Shown: piece by piece, positions 1 to 8,971 of the stretch
Position numbering within the stretch: position 1 is the first letter of the stretch
How the letters are laid out: every line of letters begins with the position of its first letter
Assembly (NCBI RefSeq): GCF_900113735.1
Contig: NZ_FOQM01000002.1
Location: 372,001 to 436,000 of the forward strand
Length of the DNA: 64,000 bases
Direction of reading: 5' to 3'
DNA from: Bradyrhizobium sp. Gha
GTDB lineage: Bacteria; Pseudomonadota; Alphaproteobacteria; Rhizobiales; Xanthobacteraceae
Made by a program: the position numbers and the translations under genes
Notes under the pieces: generated by a model
Database searches by the model: none
What the model was told of the DNA's origin: nothing
Seen by the model: only the letters and a program-made list of their open reading frames with translations

Positions 1-20
1 CCTGGCCAGGGAGGGGCTGC

Positions 21-1051
21 GTGAGCGTTGTTTCCGCGATCATGGGGACTGCCGAACGCGTGCCGTTGCCCGACGTGGTGGTCCGCGCCGCAATCCAGGG
101 CCTGTGCTCCCGCACCGCAACCCGCCTCGCGGCGCTTGATGCGGTCGACGATGCCGCGTTCGCCGGCCGGATGATGCTGCGGCCGATCACCGGGGACGCT
201 GCTAGCATTGATATCAGGAATGTCGAATTGCCTGCGTCCTTCTTTGCGCAGGTGCTGGGCCCGAACCGCAAATACTCCTCCTGCTTCTACAAGACCGATG
301 CGACGCCGCTCCAGGAAGCCGAGGAGGAGGCATTGCGCCAGACCGTCGCGCATGCCAGCCTCGCCGACGGGCAGACCATCCTCGAACTCGGCTGCGGCTG
401 GGGTTCGCTGTCGCTGTGGATCGCGCGGCAGTTTCCGCATGCCAAGGTGACGGCTGTATCGAGCTCGCAATCGCAGCGCGCCTATGTCGAGGAGATCGCG
501 CGGCAGCGCGGCCTGCTGAACCTGCGCGTCGTCACATCAGACATGAACGTGTTCGCGCCGGAGGGCCAGTACGACCGCATCGTCTCGGCGAGATGTTCGA
601 GCACATGACGAACTGGCGCGAGCTGATGACGCGCGTGCGATCATGGCTGGCACCCGAGGGGCGCTTCTTCATGCACATCTTCACCCATCGCGCCGGCTCC
701 TATGTCTTCGACCGCACCAATCGCGAAGACTGGATCGCGCAGCATTTCTTCACCGGCGGCGTGATGCCGAGCCATCAGCTCGTCAGGCAATATGACGATA
801 TCTTCCGGATCGAGAAGGAATGGCGCTGGAGCGGCACTCATTATCGGCGGACGGCAAACGACTGGCTCGCCAATTTCGACGCGCATCGCGACGCGATCGA
901 ATCCTCCTTGCGCAACGTCTACGGCGAGGACATCGCGCTGTGGATGCGGCGCTGGCGCTGGTTCTTTCTCGCCACCGCAGGCCTGTTTGGTTACGCCGAC
1001 GGAACGGAGTGGGGCGTCAGCCACTACAGGATGAAGGCGGCGGTCGACTGA
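21..1051 (+). pseudogene. Cyclopropane-fatty-acid-phospholipid-synthase-like SAM methyltransferase, frameshifted
   Basis: The N-terminal part (GTG at 21, preceded by an AGGGAGGGG ribosome site) carries the SAM-binding motif LELGCGWG at about residues 121-128 and runs to YDRIVS. The expected continuation, EMFEHMTNW, appears in another frame and runs to a stop at 1051. The two parts join near 588, where the usual GTCGAG (Val-Glu) reads GCGAG, consistent with loss of a single base. Corrected, the protein would be about 343 residues, typical of the CFA-synthase-like family that methylates acyl chains of membrane phospholipids using SAM. Either a genuine pseudogene or a sequencing error; the rest of both frames is intact, so decay would be recent. 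An ATG at 42 is an alternative start. Confidence 0.8.
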
Positions 1052-1281
1052 TCGCGATGTTCTGTCGCAGCGCGCGATGATGGAACCTGACTCACAATCC
1101 GGTGAATCCAAAAAATCAGCCTGAACTCAGCGCCATAGCCGCGTGTGACATTGAGCCGCCCGCGCGATCCGTTGCGTCGCAGCGCGTCCCTTCTATTTTG
1201 GCGGCACCAGTCGCGATGATGGTCCAGAACGGGCTCGCGCGACGCTCGATCAGTTTCAATAATCTTGGGGCACTCAACTTC

Positions 1282-2475
1282 ATGTCAGGAATTCGAGCGC
1301 GATCGGCATGCGTTGCAATGATGCTCGCGGCCTTTGCGCCGCTGCTATCTGCCTGCGACGAATCTTCGTCCGCCGTCTCTGCCGCGCAGCCCATCGAGCC
1401 CGATGTCAGCATCGTCACGGTCAAGCCGCAACCGCGCGCCGTGGTTCGTGAGCTGCCCGGTCGGATCTCGCCGACGCGCGTTGCCGAGGTGCGGCCGCGT
1501 GTGTCAGGTATCGTGGTCGAGCGGTTGTTTCGCCAGGGCGGCGAGGTGAAGGCGGGCGATCCGCTCTATCGGATCGATCCGCGTCCGTTCGAGGTCGAGG
1601 TGATGGCCAACGAGGCGGCGCTTGCCAAGGCCGATGCTGCGTTGAAGCAGGCGCAGCAGCAGGCGCGCCGTATCGCGACGCTGACCAGCCAGCGCGCCGC
1701 GCCCGAAGCCGAGAACGAAAAGACCATCGCCGCCGAGCTACAGGCCAAGGCCGAAGTGGAAGGGCGCAAAGCCGAGCTCGCACGGGCAAAGCTCAACCTC
1801 GATTATGCGACCGTGCGCGCCCCGATCGACGGCGTGGTCGGCGCGGCGCTGGTCAGCGAAGGCGCGTTGGTCGTGCAGAACGAGACCAACCTCGCCACCG
1901 TGCAGCAACTCGATCCTGTCTATGCCGACTTCACCCAGTCGGTGACGGAGCTCAATCAGCTGCGTCGCGCTTTCGAGAGCGGCGATCTCGATCGCATCGC
2001 GGCGGATGCCGCCAAGGTGCGTCTCGTGCTCGACGACAACACCACCTATGGGCTGGACGGCAAATTGCTGTTCTCCGATGCCAAGGTCGATGCCCACACC
2101 GGCCAGGTGACCTTGCGCGGCGAGTTCCGCAATCCCAGGGGCGAACTGCTGCCGGGCATGTATGTCCGCGTCCGCATCGAACAGGGCCTCGATAGCGATG
2201 CCATTGCGGTGCCGCAGCAGGCGGTCCAGCGCAATGGCGGCGGCGGCAGCGAGGTGTTCGTCGTCAAGGGCGACGATCGCATCGCGGTGCAGCCGATTCG
2301 CACCGGCTCGGTGCAGGACGGCGTCTGGTTCGTCACCGAGGGCCTGAAGGCCGGCGACAAGGTCGTCGTCGAAGGATTCCAGAAGTTCGCAGCCGGCGAC
2401 AAGGTCAAGCCGCAATCCTGGTCCGAGGCCGAGGCGAGCGCGGACGTCAGGCACACGCAGCAGGCCACGCGGTAA
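1282..2475 (+). CDS. RND efflux system periplasmic adaptor (AcrA/MexA family lipoprotein)
   Basis: Membrane fusion protein that couples the inner-membrane RND pump encoded 6 bp downstream to an outer-membrane channel. The reading frame is open from 1102, but ATG 1282 gives a lipoprotein signal peptide with lipobox LLSAC (Cys25), so this start is preferred (397 aa). A barrel-sandwich half-motif (VRPRVSGIVVERLF), an alanine/glutamine-rich coiled-coil hairpin (roughly residues 95-165) and the second lipoyl half (YATVRAPIDGVVG) follow in order. The C-terminal membrane-proximal region includes IAVPQQAVQRN. No dedicated regulator and no TolC-type gene is adjacent, so the pump probably borrows a shared outer-membrane channel. 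Substrate is unknown. Confidence 0.93.
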   Translation: MSGIRARSACVAMMLAAFAPLLSACDESSSAVSAAQPIEPDVSIVTVKPQPRAVVRELPGRISPTRVAEVRPRVSGIVVERLFRQGGEVKAGDPLYRIDPRPFEVEVMANEAALAKADAALKQAQQQARRIATLTSQRAAPEAENEKTIAAELQAKAEVEGRKAELARAKLNLDYATVRAPIDGVVGAALVSEGALVVQNETNLATVQQLDPVYADFTQSVTELNQLRRAFESGDLDRIAADAAKVRLVLDDNTTYGLDGKLLFSDAKVDAHTGQVTLRGEFRNPRGELLPGMYVRVRIEQGLDSDAIAVPQQAVQRNGGGGSEVFVVKGDDRIAVQPIRTGSVQDGVWFVTEGLKAGDKVVVEGFQKFAAGDKVKPQSWSEAEASADVRHTQQATR

Positions 2476-2481
2476 CGTCCC

Positions 2482-5400
2482 ATGCCGAGCTTCTTCATCG
2501 ACAGGCCGATTTTCGCCTGGGTCGTCGCGCTGTTCATCTGTCTGATCGGCGCGATCTCGATCCCGCTGCTGCCGATCGCGCAATATCCGATCATCGCGCC
2601 GCCCTCGATCTCGATCTCGACGAGCTACCCGGGCGCGTCGCCGGAAAACCTCTACAACAGCGTCACGCGGCTGATCGAGGAGGAGCTGAACGGCGCCTCC
2701 GGCATCCTCAATTTCGAATCGACCAGCGACTCGCTCGGCCAGGTCGAGATCACAGCGAACTTCCAGCCGGGCACCGATACCAGCGCCGCCTCGGTCGAGG
2801 TGCAGAACCGCATCAAGCGCGTCGAGGCACGACTGCCGCGCGCGGTGATCCAGCAGGGCATTCTGATCGAGGAAGCCTCGAGTGCGGTGCTCCAGATCAT
2901 CACGTTGAACTCGACCGACGGCAGTCTCGACGAAGTCGGCCTCGGCGACTTCATGATCCGCAACGTGCTCGGTGAAATCCGCCGTATCCCCGGCGTTGGC
3001 CGTGCCACGCTCTATTCGACCGAACGCAGCCTTCGCGTCTGGGTCGATCCGGCAAAGCTCGTCGGCTATGGGTTGACCGCTGACGACGTCAACAAGGCGA
3101 TATCCGCTCAGAATGCACAAGTCGCCTCTGGCAGCATCGGCGCCGAGCCGTCGGCCGCGAGCCAGCGCACCTCTGCGCTAGTGCTGGTCAAGGGCCAGTT
3201 GTCCTCGCCGGATGAATTCGGCGCCATCATCCTGCGTGCCAACGCGGACGGCTCGACCGTGCGGTTGCGCGACGTCGCCCGGATCGAGGTCGGCGGTCTC
3301 AGCTACCAGTTCAACACCCGCCTTGACGGCAAGCCGACCGCGGGGCTCTCCGTGCTGATGTCGCCGACGGGCAACGCGCTGGCGACCGCGAGCGCGGTCG
3401 AGGCGAAGATGAAGGAGCTGTCGCGCTTCTTCCCGGCCAACATCTCCTACGAGATCCCCTACAACATCACGCCTGTGGTCGAGGCCTCGATCAAGAAGGT
3501 GCTGTCGACGCTGCTCGAGGCGGTCGTGCTGGTATTCGTGGTGATGTTCCTGTTTCTGCAGAACATCCGTTACACCATCATCCCGACCGTCGTGGTGCCG
3601 GTGGCGCTGCTCGGCGCCTGCACCGCGCTGCTGCTCGCCGGCTACTCCATCAACATGCTCAGCATGTTCGGCATGGTGCTCGCCGTCGGCATCCTCGTCG
3701 ACGACGCCATCGTCGTGGTGGAGAACGTCGAGCGCATCATGGCCGAGGAGGGCCTGTCGCCGAAGGAGGCGACGCGGAAAGCCATGTCGCAGATCACGAG
3801 CGCGATCATCGGCATCACGCTGGTCCTGATGGCGGTGTTCGTGCCGATGGCGTTTTTTCCTGGCTCGGTCGGCATCATCTATCGCCAGTTCTCGGTGACG
3901 ATGATTGCGGCGATCGGCTTCTCCGCCTTCCTGGCGCTGTCCCTGACGCCGGCGCTGTGCGCGACCTTGCTCAAGCCTGTCGCGGCCGGCCACGGCCACG
4001 CGAGGCGCGGCGTGTTCGGTTGGTTCAACGGCATGCTCGAAGGCGGCAAGGAGGGCTATTCGCGCACGGTCGGCTTCTCGCTCAAGCGCACCGGCCGCCT
4101 GATGCTGGTCTATGCTGCGCTGCTGGTCGGTCTGTCCTGGGCCTTCGTCAGCCTGCCCGGCGGCTTCCTGCCCGTCGACGACCAGGGCTTTGTCACCACC
4201 GACGTACAGACGCCGTCCGACTCGTCCTACCGCCGCACCGAGGCCGTGATCGAGAAGGTGGAAAAATATCTGGCGCAACGGCCGGGTGTCGAGAACGTCA
4301 CCTTCCTCACCGGTTTCAGCTTCTCCGGCCAGGGCATGAACACCGCGCAGGCCTTCATCACCTTGAAGGACTGGTCGGAGCGCGGGCCGAAGGAGTCTGC
4401 TGCGGCTGTTGTCAATGACATCAACCGCGATCTGTCGGCCTCGATCCGCGACGCCAAGATCTCGGCGTTGCAGCCGCCGCCGATCGACAATCTCGGCAAC
4501 TCCTCCGGCTTCTCGTTCCGCCTGCAGGATCGCGGCCAGAAGGGCTATCCGGCCTTGATGCGCGCCGCCGACCAGCTGATCACGGAGGCCAACGCGAGTC
4601 CCGTGTTGCAAAAGGTCTATGTCGAAGGCCTGCCCGAGGCCGGCGTGGTCAATCTCGTGATCGACCGCGAGAAAGCCGGCGCCTTCGGCGTCACCTTCGA
4701 GGACATCAACAACACGATCTCGACCAATCTCGGCTCGAACTACATCAACGACTTCCCGAACCGGGGCCGCATGCAGCGCGTCGTGGTGCAGGCCGACAGC
4801 CGCGATCGCATGAAGACCGAGGACATCCTCAACTACAACGTCAAGAACAGCAATGGCCAGCTGGTGCCGTTCTCCTCCTTCGCCACGGTCGAATGGGCGC
4901 GCGGTCCGACCCAGATCGCCGGCTTCAACTATTATCCGGCGGTTCGCATCTCGGGCGAAGCAAAGCCCGGCTTCACCTCGGGCGATGCCATCGCCGAGAT
5001 GGAGAGGCTCGCCGGCAAGCTGCCGCGCGGCTTCGGCTATGAATGGACCGGACAGTCGCTCCAGGAGAAGCTGTCGGGCTCGCAGGCGCCGTTCCTGCTG
5101 GCACTCTCCGTGTTCGTGGTGTTCCTGTGCCTTGCCGCTCTCTACGAGAGCTGGACCATCCCGCTCGCGGTGCTGCTCACCGTGCCGCTCGGCATGGTCG
5201 GCGCGGTGGTGGCGGCGATGCTGCGCGGCCTGCCCAACGACGTCTATTTCACCGTCGGCCTGATCACCATCATCGGCCTCGCCGCCAAGGACGCGATCCT
5301 GATCATCGAGTTCGCCAAGGATCTGCGCAAAGAGGGCAAGCCGCTGGTCGAAGCGACGATCGAAGCCTGCCGCCTGCGCTTCCGCCCGATCCTGATGACG

Positions 5401-5640
5401 GGGCTCGCCTTCATCTGCGGCGTGCTGCCGATGGCCATCGCCCACGGCGCCGGCGGCGCCAGCCAGCAAGCGCTCGGCACCGTCGTGATGGGCGGCATGA
5501 TCGCGGTGGTGATTTTGGCGCTGCTGATGGTGCCGGTGTTCTTCGTCTCGGTGCAGCGTGTGCTCGCGGGGGACAGGGAGAAGGTGGGGAGGGAAAGCGA
5601 GATGTACGGGCCGCCGGCACCGGTGAGGGCCGGCCAATGA
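2482..5640 (+). CDS. RND efflux pump permease (AcrB/HAE1 family)
   Basis: Inner-membrane proton-driven drug exporter of 1052 aa, the usual length for the hydrophobe/amphiphile efflux-1 family. It begins with the conserved cytoplasmic/TM1 start (FFIDRPIFAWVVA), carries the family motif GMVLAVGILVDDAIVVVENVER containing the paired Asp residues of the TM4 proton relay, and has the second repeat with TIIGLAAKDAILIIEFA. Two large periplasmic porter/docking loops separate TM1-2 and TM7-8. It is co-transcribed with the adaptor 6 bp upstream. The TolC partner must be elsewhere. Substrate range cannot be read from sequence. Confidence 0.95.
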   Translation: MPSFFIDRPIFAWVVALFICLIGAISIPLLPIAQYPIIAPPSISISTSYPGASPENLYNSVTRLIEEELNGASGILNFESTSDSLGQVEITANFQPGTDTSAASVEVQNRIKRVEARLPRAVIQQGILIEEASSAVLQIITLNSTDGSLDEVGLGDFMIRNVLGEIRRIPGVGRATLYSTERSLRVWVDPAKLVGYGLTADDVNKAISAQNAQVASGSIGAEPSAASQRTSALVLVKGQLSSPDEFGAIILRANADGSTVRLRDVARIEVGGLSYQFNTRLDGKPTAGLSVLMSPTGNALATASAVEAKMKELSRFFPANISYEIPYNITPVVEASIKKVLSTLLEAVVLVFVVMFLFLQNIRYTIIPTVVVPVALLGACTALLLAGYSINMLSMFGMVLAVGILVDDAIVVVENVERIMAEEGLSPKEATRKAMSQITSAIIGITLVLMAVFVPMAFFPGSVGIIYRQFSVTMIAAIGFSAFLALSLTPALCATLLKPVAAGHGHARRGVFGWFNGMLEGGKEGYSRTVGFSLKRTGRLMLVYAALLVGLSWAFVSLPGGFLPVDDQGFVTTDVQTPSDSSYRRTEAVIEKVEKYLAQRPGVENVTFLTGFSFSGQGMNTAQAFITLKDWSERGPKESAAAVVNDINRDLSASIRDAKISALQPPPIDNLGNSSGFSFRLQDRGQKGYPALMRAADQLITEANASPVLQKVYVEGLPEAGVVNLVIDREKAGAFGVTFEDINNTISTNLGSNYINDFPNRGRMQRVVVQADSRDRMKTEDILNYNVKNSNGQLVPFSSFATVEWARGPTQIAGFNYYPAVRISGEAKPGFTSGDAIAEMERLAGKLPRGFGYEWTGQSLQEKLSGSQAPFLLALSVFVVFLCLAALYESWTIPLAVLLTVPLGMVGAVVAAMLRGLPNDVYFTVGLITIIGLAAKDAILIIEFAKDLRKEGKPLVEATIEACRLRFRPILMTGLAFICGVLPMAIAHGAGGASQQALGTVVMGGMIAVVILALLMVPVFFVSVQRVLAGDREKVGRESEMYGPPAPVRAGQ

Positions 5641-5650
5641 CACGTCTCTC

Positions 5651-5708
5651 CGTCATTCCGGGGCGCGCGTAGCGCGAGCTATGGTGCGAGGCGCGCCCCG
5701 GAATGACG
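5651..5708. repeat. Intergenic palindromic repeat, 18-bp arms
   Basis: Perfect inverted repeat (5651-5668 and 5691-5708) with arms beginning CGTCATTCCGGGGC and a 22-nt loop. It lies 10 bp after the efflux pump stop codon, so in RNA it would form a strong hairpin and may act as a 3' stabilizer or weak terminator. The form matches the dispersed GC-rich palindromes common in Bradyrhizobium intergenic DNA. Confidence 0.75.
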
Positions 5709-5817
5709 AGCGGAGCTTGCCTTCCCAGGTCGCTCGATCCAGACTACATCTCTGGATTGAATGGCGTGTATTCGCTACTGGCGCGGCTACATACAACCTG
5801 ACGATTGAGAGCATGTG

Positions 5818-6945
5818 ATGCGTCTGACCGACATTGCGATCTCGAACTATCGCTCCATCCGGCGGCTCTCCCTACCCATCCACCCCCTGTCCGTGTTTGT
5901 CGGTGAGAACGGCGTCGGCAAATCCAATCTCTACAAGTCCCTGTCGCTGTTGCGCGATGCGGCTAGCGGGCGGATCACACGGACAATCGCCGAGGAAGGC
6001 GGGTTGAATTCGGTCTGCTGGTCCGGCATCCGCAAACGCGGCGAAGACGGGCGATTGCGGTTGTCCGCCAAATTCGACCGTTTCAGATATTTCATCGAGA
6101 TCGGATTTCCTGGCCCCGTTGAGGCGGCGTTTTCCGGCGAGCCGATGATCAAGGCGGAAAGTATCGAGGCGACGCAGGGCAGGCGACCGGTTCTGCTGAT
6201 GGAGCGGAAGAATTCGCTCGTCAGCCTCCGCGGCGATACCGGCGCATGGACCAGCCACAAGGACGCGGTGCTGCCGTCCGAGACCGCGCTTGCCGGCTTT
6301 TCAGACGGCAAGGAGTGCCCCGAAATCGACTTGATCAGAAGCGCGATGCTGGGCTGGCGCTTCTATCACGACTTTCGCACCGATCCGGCCTCACCGATAC
6401 GAAAGCCTTGCCTCGCAATCACTACGCCCTCGCTCAGTGCCGATGGAAGCGATCTGGCCGCGGCCCTGGCGACACTTTATACCATCAGGGAAGACGCAAC
6501 CGACTTGCAGGACGCAATCCAGGACGCATTCCCGGGCGCTGAGCTTCGCGCATGGGAACGAAGCGGCCTGTGTGAATTCGATTTGCAACTCGAGGACATG
6601 CCGCGTCCGTTTGGGGCTCATGAGCTGTCCGACGGGACGCTGAAATACATTTGCCTGCTCGCGGTGTTCATGGGCTATCGGCTTCCGCCGTTCATCGCGC
6701 TGAACGAACCCGAGACAAGCCTGCACCCGTCGCTGCTGGCGCCACTGGCCCGGCTGATCGTCAAGGCATCGGGCCGCGCCGACATCTGGATCGTCACCCA
6801 TTCGGAGCAGTTGATGGAGGTCTTGCGAAGTGAGAGCTCGGTCCCGCTTCGCCGGGTCATCAAGTCGAAAGGCGCCACGATGATCGAGGGCCCGACCCTC
6901 GGCGGAGAGTATCGCGAGGAGGAATCCGACGGTGACGATTCTTAG
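5818..6945 (+). CDS. AAA family ATPase (AAA_21/RecF-like, orphan)
   Basis: Stand-alone P-loop ATPase of 375 aa with SMC/RecF-type features. It starts with the FxNYRSI-type N-terminus (ISNYRSIRRL), has Walker A GENGVGKS at residues 29-36, an ABC-type signature-like LSDGTLKY, Walker B ALNEPETSLHP and a switch segment IVTHSEQ. No TOPRIM/nuclease domain follows, unlike OLD nucleases, and no partner gene is adjacent: the efflux operon lies upstream and a convergent phosphatase downstream. ATG 5818 was chosen over the adjacent GTG 5815 because of GAGAG six bases upstream. Proteins of this type are usually annotated only as ATP-binding; roles in DNA repair or defence are suspected for relatives but not shown here. 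Confidence 0.85.
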   Translation: MRLTDIAISNYRSIRRLSLPIHPLSVFVGENGVGKSNLYKSLSLLRDAASGRITRTIAEEGGLNSVCWSGIRKRGEDGRLRLSAKFDRFRYFIEIGFPGPVEAAFSGEPMIKAESIEATQGRRPVLLMERKNSLVSLRGDTGAWTSHKDAVLPSETALAGFSDGKECPEIDLIRSAMLGWRFYHDFRTDPASPIRKPCLAITTPSLSADGSDLAAALATLYTIREDATDLQDAIQDAFPGAELRAWERSGLCEFDLQLEDMPRPFGAHELSDGTLKYICLLAVFMGYRLPPFIALNEPETSLHPSLLAPLARLIVKASGRADIWIVTHSEQLMEVLRSESSVPLRRVIKSKGATMIEGPTLGGEYREEESDGDDS

Positions 6946-6973
6946 GTCGCAGATCGGGCCGTCGCGCTACCCC

Positions 6974-7759
6974 CTACTTCCGCAAAATCTTCACCAATTC
7001 CCCGTGCACGAACTCATTGCCGCACACCACATGCCCGGTGACCAGCGGATCACCCGGCGTCGCGATGTCGCTCACGGTGCCCCCGGCTTCTCGTACCATC
7101 AGGATGCCGGCGGCGATGTCCCAGGATTGCAGATTGCGCTCCCAATAGCCGTCGAGGCGGCCGGCGGCGACGAAGGCGAGATCGAGGGAGGCGGCGCCGA
7201 AGCGGCGCAGGCCGGCGACGCGGTCCTGGATCGCGGTCATCTCGCGGCGGAATTCCTCGTGGTCGCCGCGGCCGATATGGGGCAGGCCGCAGGCCACCAC
7301 GCATTCGTGGAGCTGGCGGCGGCCGGCGACGCGCAGGCGCTGGTCGTTGAGGAAGACGCCCTTGCCGCGCTCGGCGATGTAGAGCTCGTCATTGGCGGGG
7401 TTGTAGATCACGCCGGCGATGATGGTGCCCTCGCGGACGAGCCCGATCGAGATCGCGAATTGCGGGATCCCGTGCAGGAAATTGGTGGTGCCATCAAGGG
7501 GATCGACGATCCAGGTGTGGCTCTTGTCGCTGCCCTCGCGAGTGCCGCCTTCCTCGCCGATGAAGCCGTAGCCGGGCCGCGCCTTGGAGAGGTCCTGGTA
7601 GAGGATCTCCTCGGCGCGCTTGTCCGCGAGGGTGACGAAATTGGCCGGGCCCTTGAGCGAGACCTGGAGATGCTCGATCTCGCCGAGATCGCGCTTGAGG
7701 CTGCGGCCGGCGCGGCGCGCAGCTTTGACCATGACGTTGATAGTGGCGGAATACAGCAT
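6974..7759 (-). CDS. Inositol monophosphatase family protein (SuhB-like)
   Basis: Mg-dependent, Li-sensitive phosphatase-family enzyme, 261 aa from the ATG at 7759 (MLYSATINVMV is the usual start; the longer frame to 7834 is low-complexity). Metal and substrate motifs are present: GEEGG near residue 70, DPLDGTTNF near residue 87 and WDIAAG near residue 209. Substrates in this family include inositol-1-phosphate, fructose-1,6-bisphosphate and histidinol phosphate; the nearby aldolases make sugar bisphosphates possible, but this is inference. It is the last gene of the minus-strand run, separated from the Sel1 gene by a hairpin. Confidence 0.92.
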   Translation of the reverse strand: MLYSATINVMVKAARRAGRSLKRDLGEIEHLQVSLKGPANFVTLADKRAEEILYQDLSKARPGYGFIGEEGGTREGSDKSHTWIVDPLDGTTNFLHGIPQFAISIGLVREGTIIAGVIYNPANDELYIAERGKGVFLNDQRLRVAGRRQLHECVVACGLPHIGRGDHEEFRREMTAIQDRVAGLRRFGAASLDLAFVAAGRLDGYWERNLQSWDIAAGILMVREAGGTVSDIATPGDPLVTGHVVCGNEFVHGELVKILRK

Positions 7760-7815
7760 GAGATCAGTCTTTGACGGGGGAGGGGCGCGGAACCACGCCA
7801 TTTGAGGAGATGGGG

Positions 7816-7862
7816 TTGCCCCGCGAGGGGGCAAACGTCAAGTCATTGCGTCAAGTCATTGC
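7816..7862. repeat. Hairpin plus 13-bp tandem duplication
   Basis: Between the Sel1-repeat gene and the inositol-phosphatase gene there is a 7-bp stem (TTGCCCC 7816-7822 with GGGGCAA 7828-7834), followed by two perfect tandem copies of CGTCAAGTCATTG (7836-7848, 7849-7861). The hairpin could partly separate transcription of the two minus-strand genes. The duplication looks like a replication-slippage event. Confidence 0.6.
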
Positions 7863-7868
7863 CTCGGG

Positions 7869-8963
7869 TCATTTTGCCCCAAGCCATTTTTTGGCCGCGG
7901 CCTCCGCCTTGGCGCGGTCGTCGGCCGGCAGCTCGGAAAACCGCTTGTCGAGCTCCGGGTCGCCCTTGCCGGAGGTTTTGGCGACCAGATGCCATTTGAA
8001 TCCCTCGACCTTGTCCACCGATGTGCCCATCCCGTTGATCAGGACCCAGGCGAGGCGGTTCTGGGCGATCGCGCTGCCCTGGCGGGACGCCTTGCGCAGC
8101 AACGCGACGGCTGCGGGCTGGTTCTGGGGCGTGCCGGTGCCGTTGAACAGGGCAATGGCATATTCGACCTCGGCATCCACATTGTCGGCCAGCGAGGCGG
8201 CCTGGAGCAGCCGCACCGACCGTTCGAGGTCCTTCGGCACTCCGGTGCCTTCCTTGTAGAAGGTCGCAAGCGCGTATTGCGCCTCCGGCAAGCCGGCATC
8301 GGCCGCCTGGCGCAACAGCTCGGCGGAACGATTGACGTCCTGCGGCAGGGTCTGTCCGTCGAGATAGAGCAAAGCGAGGTTATAGGCCGCCTTGGGCTCG
8401 CCGAGCTTGGCGGCGGAAGCCATCAGCTTGACCGCCTCCCCCTTGTCGACCGGGCCGCCGCGGCCGGCGATGCGCAGCATGGCGAGCGCGAACATCGCCT
8501 CGCGGTCGCCGGCGTCGGACGCGCGCTTGTACCACTCGATCGCCTTGGCGTAGTCGCGCCTGATCCCCATGGCATTGGAATAGAGCTCGCCCAGCATGGT
8601 CATGGCCTTGGCGTCACCGGTCTTGGCGCGCGCGCTGGCGAGCTCGAAGGCGGTCTTGTACTGGCCGCGCTGATAGGCGCCGAACACCAGATCGACGTTG
8701 GGATTGTCGGGGGCTGGTGCGGGGATCACCGTCGCAGGCAGCGCCGGGGTCGGCGAAGCCGACGGCTTGGGCGCTGGCGCGGCTTCCTTCTTCTTGGTGA
8801 TCGTGTGCGGCGCGACCTTGGGCTTGTCCTTGGCCGGCTCTTTAGGCTTCTGCTTCTCAGCCGCAGGGCTCGGGATGGTGGCCGGCGGCGTGATCTGGAG
8901 CTGCGCGAGCGCGGGTGTCGCCAGCAGCAGCGTGCTCACAAGGGTGATGCGCGGGAGCGTCAT
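7869..8963 (-). CDS. Exported Sel1-repeat (SLR/TPR-like) protein
   Basis: 364-aa protein with a cleavable signal peptide (ends TPALAQ at about residue 21), a Pro/Lys/Ala-rich linker (about residues 25-75), then about six Sel1-like repeats. These have the recurring pattern AxxxLAxLYxxGxGVxxD...A..W...AA, e.g. YALATFYKEGTGVPKD. SLR solenoids bind proteins; in alphaproteobacteria exported examples act in envelope or polysaccharide processes, but the partner is unknown. Start ATG 8963 lies 8 bp after the ThiE-like stop, so the two are probably co-transcribed. Confidence 0.88.
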   Translation of the reverse strand: MTLPRITLVSTLLLATPALAQLQITPPATIPSPAAEKQKPKEPAKDKPKVAPHTITKKKEAAPAPKPSASPTPALPATVIPAPAPDNPNVDLVFGAYQRGQYKTAFELASARAKTGDAKAMTMLGELYSNAMGIRRDYAKAIEWYKRASDAGDREAMFALAMLRIAGRGGPVDKGEAVKLMASAAKLGEPKAAYNLALLYLDGQTLPQDVNRSAELLRQAADAGLPEAQYALATFYKEGTGVPKDLERSVRLLQAASLADNVDAEVEYAIALFNGTGTPQNQPAAVALLRKASRQGSAIAQNRLAWVLINGMGTSVDKVEGFKWHLVAKTSGKGDPELDKRFSELPADDRAKAEAAAKKWLGAK

Positions 8964-8971
8964 GCCGGGCG

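Noticed and set aside
1738..3120. 460-codon minus-strand frame
   Set aside because: Lies opposite the adaptor/permease junction; shadow composition and no motif.
3178..5643. 821-codon open frame on the minus strand
   Set aside because: Antisense to the RND permease; composition (His/Arg/Asp-rich) is that of a GC-rich shadow frame and no domain is recognisable.
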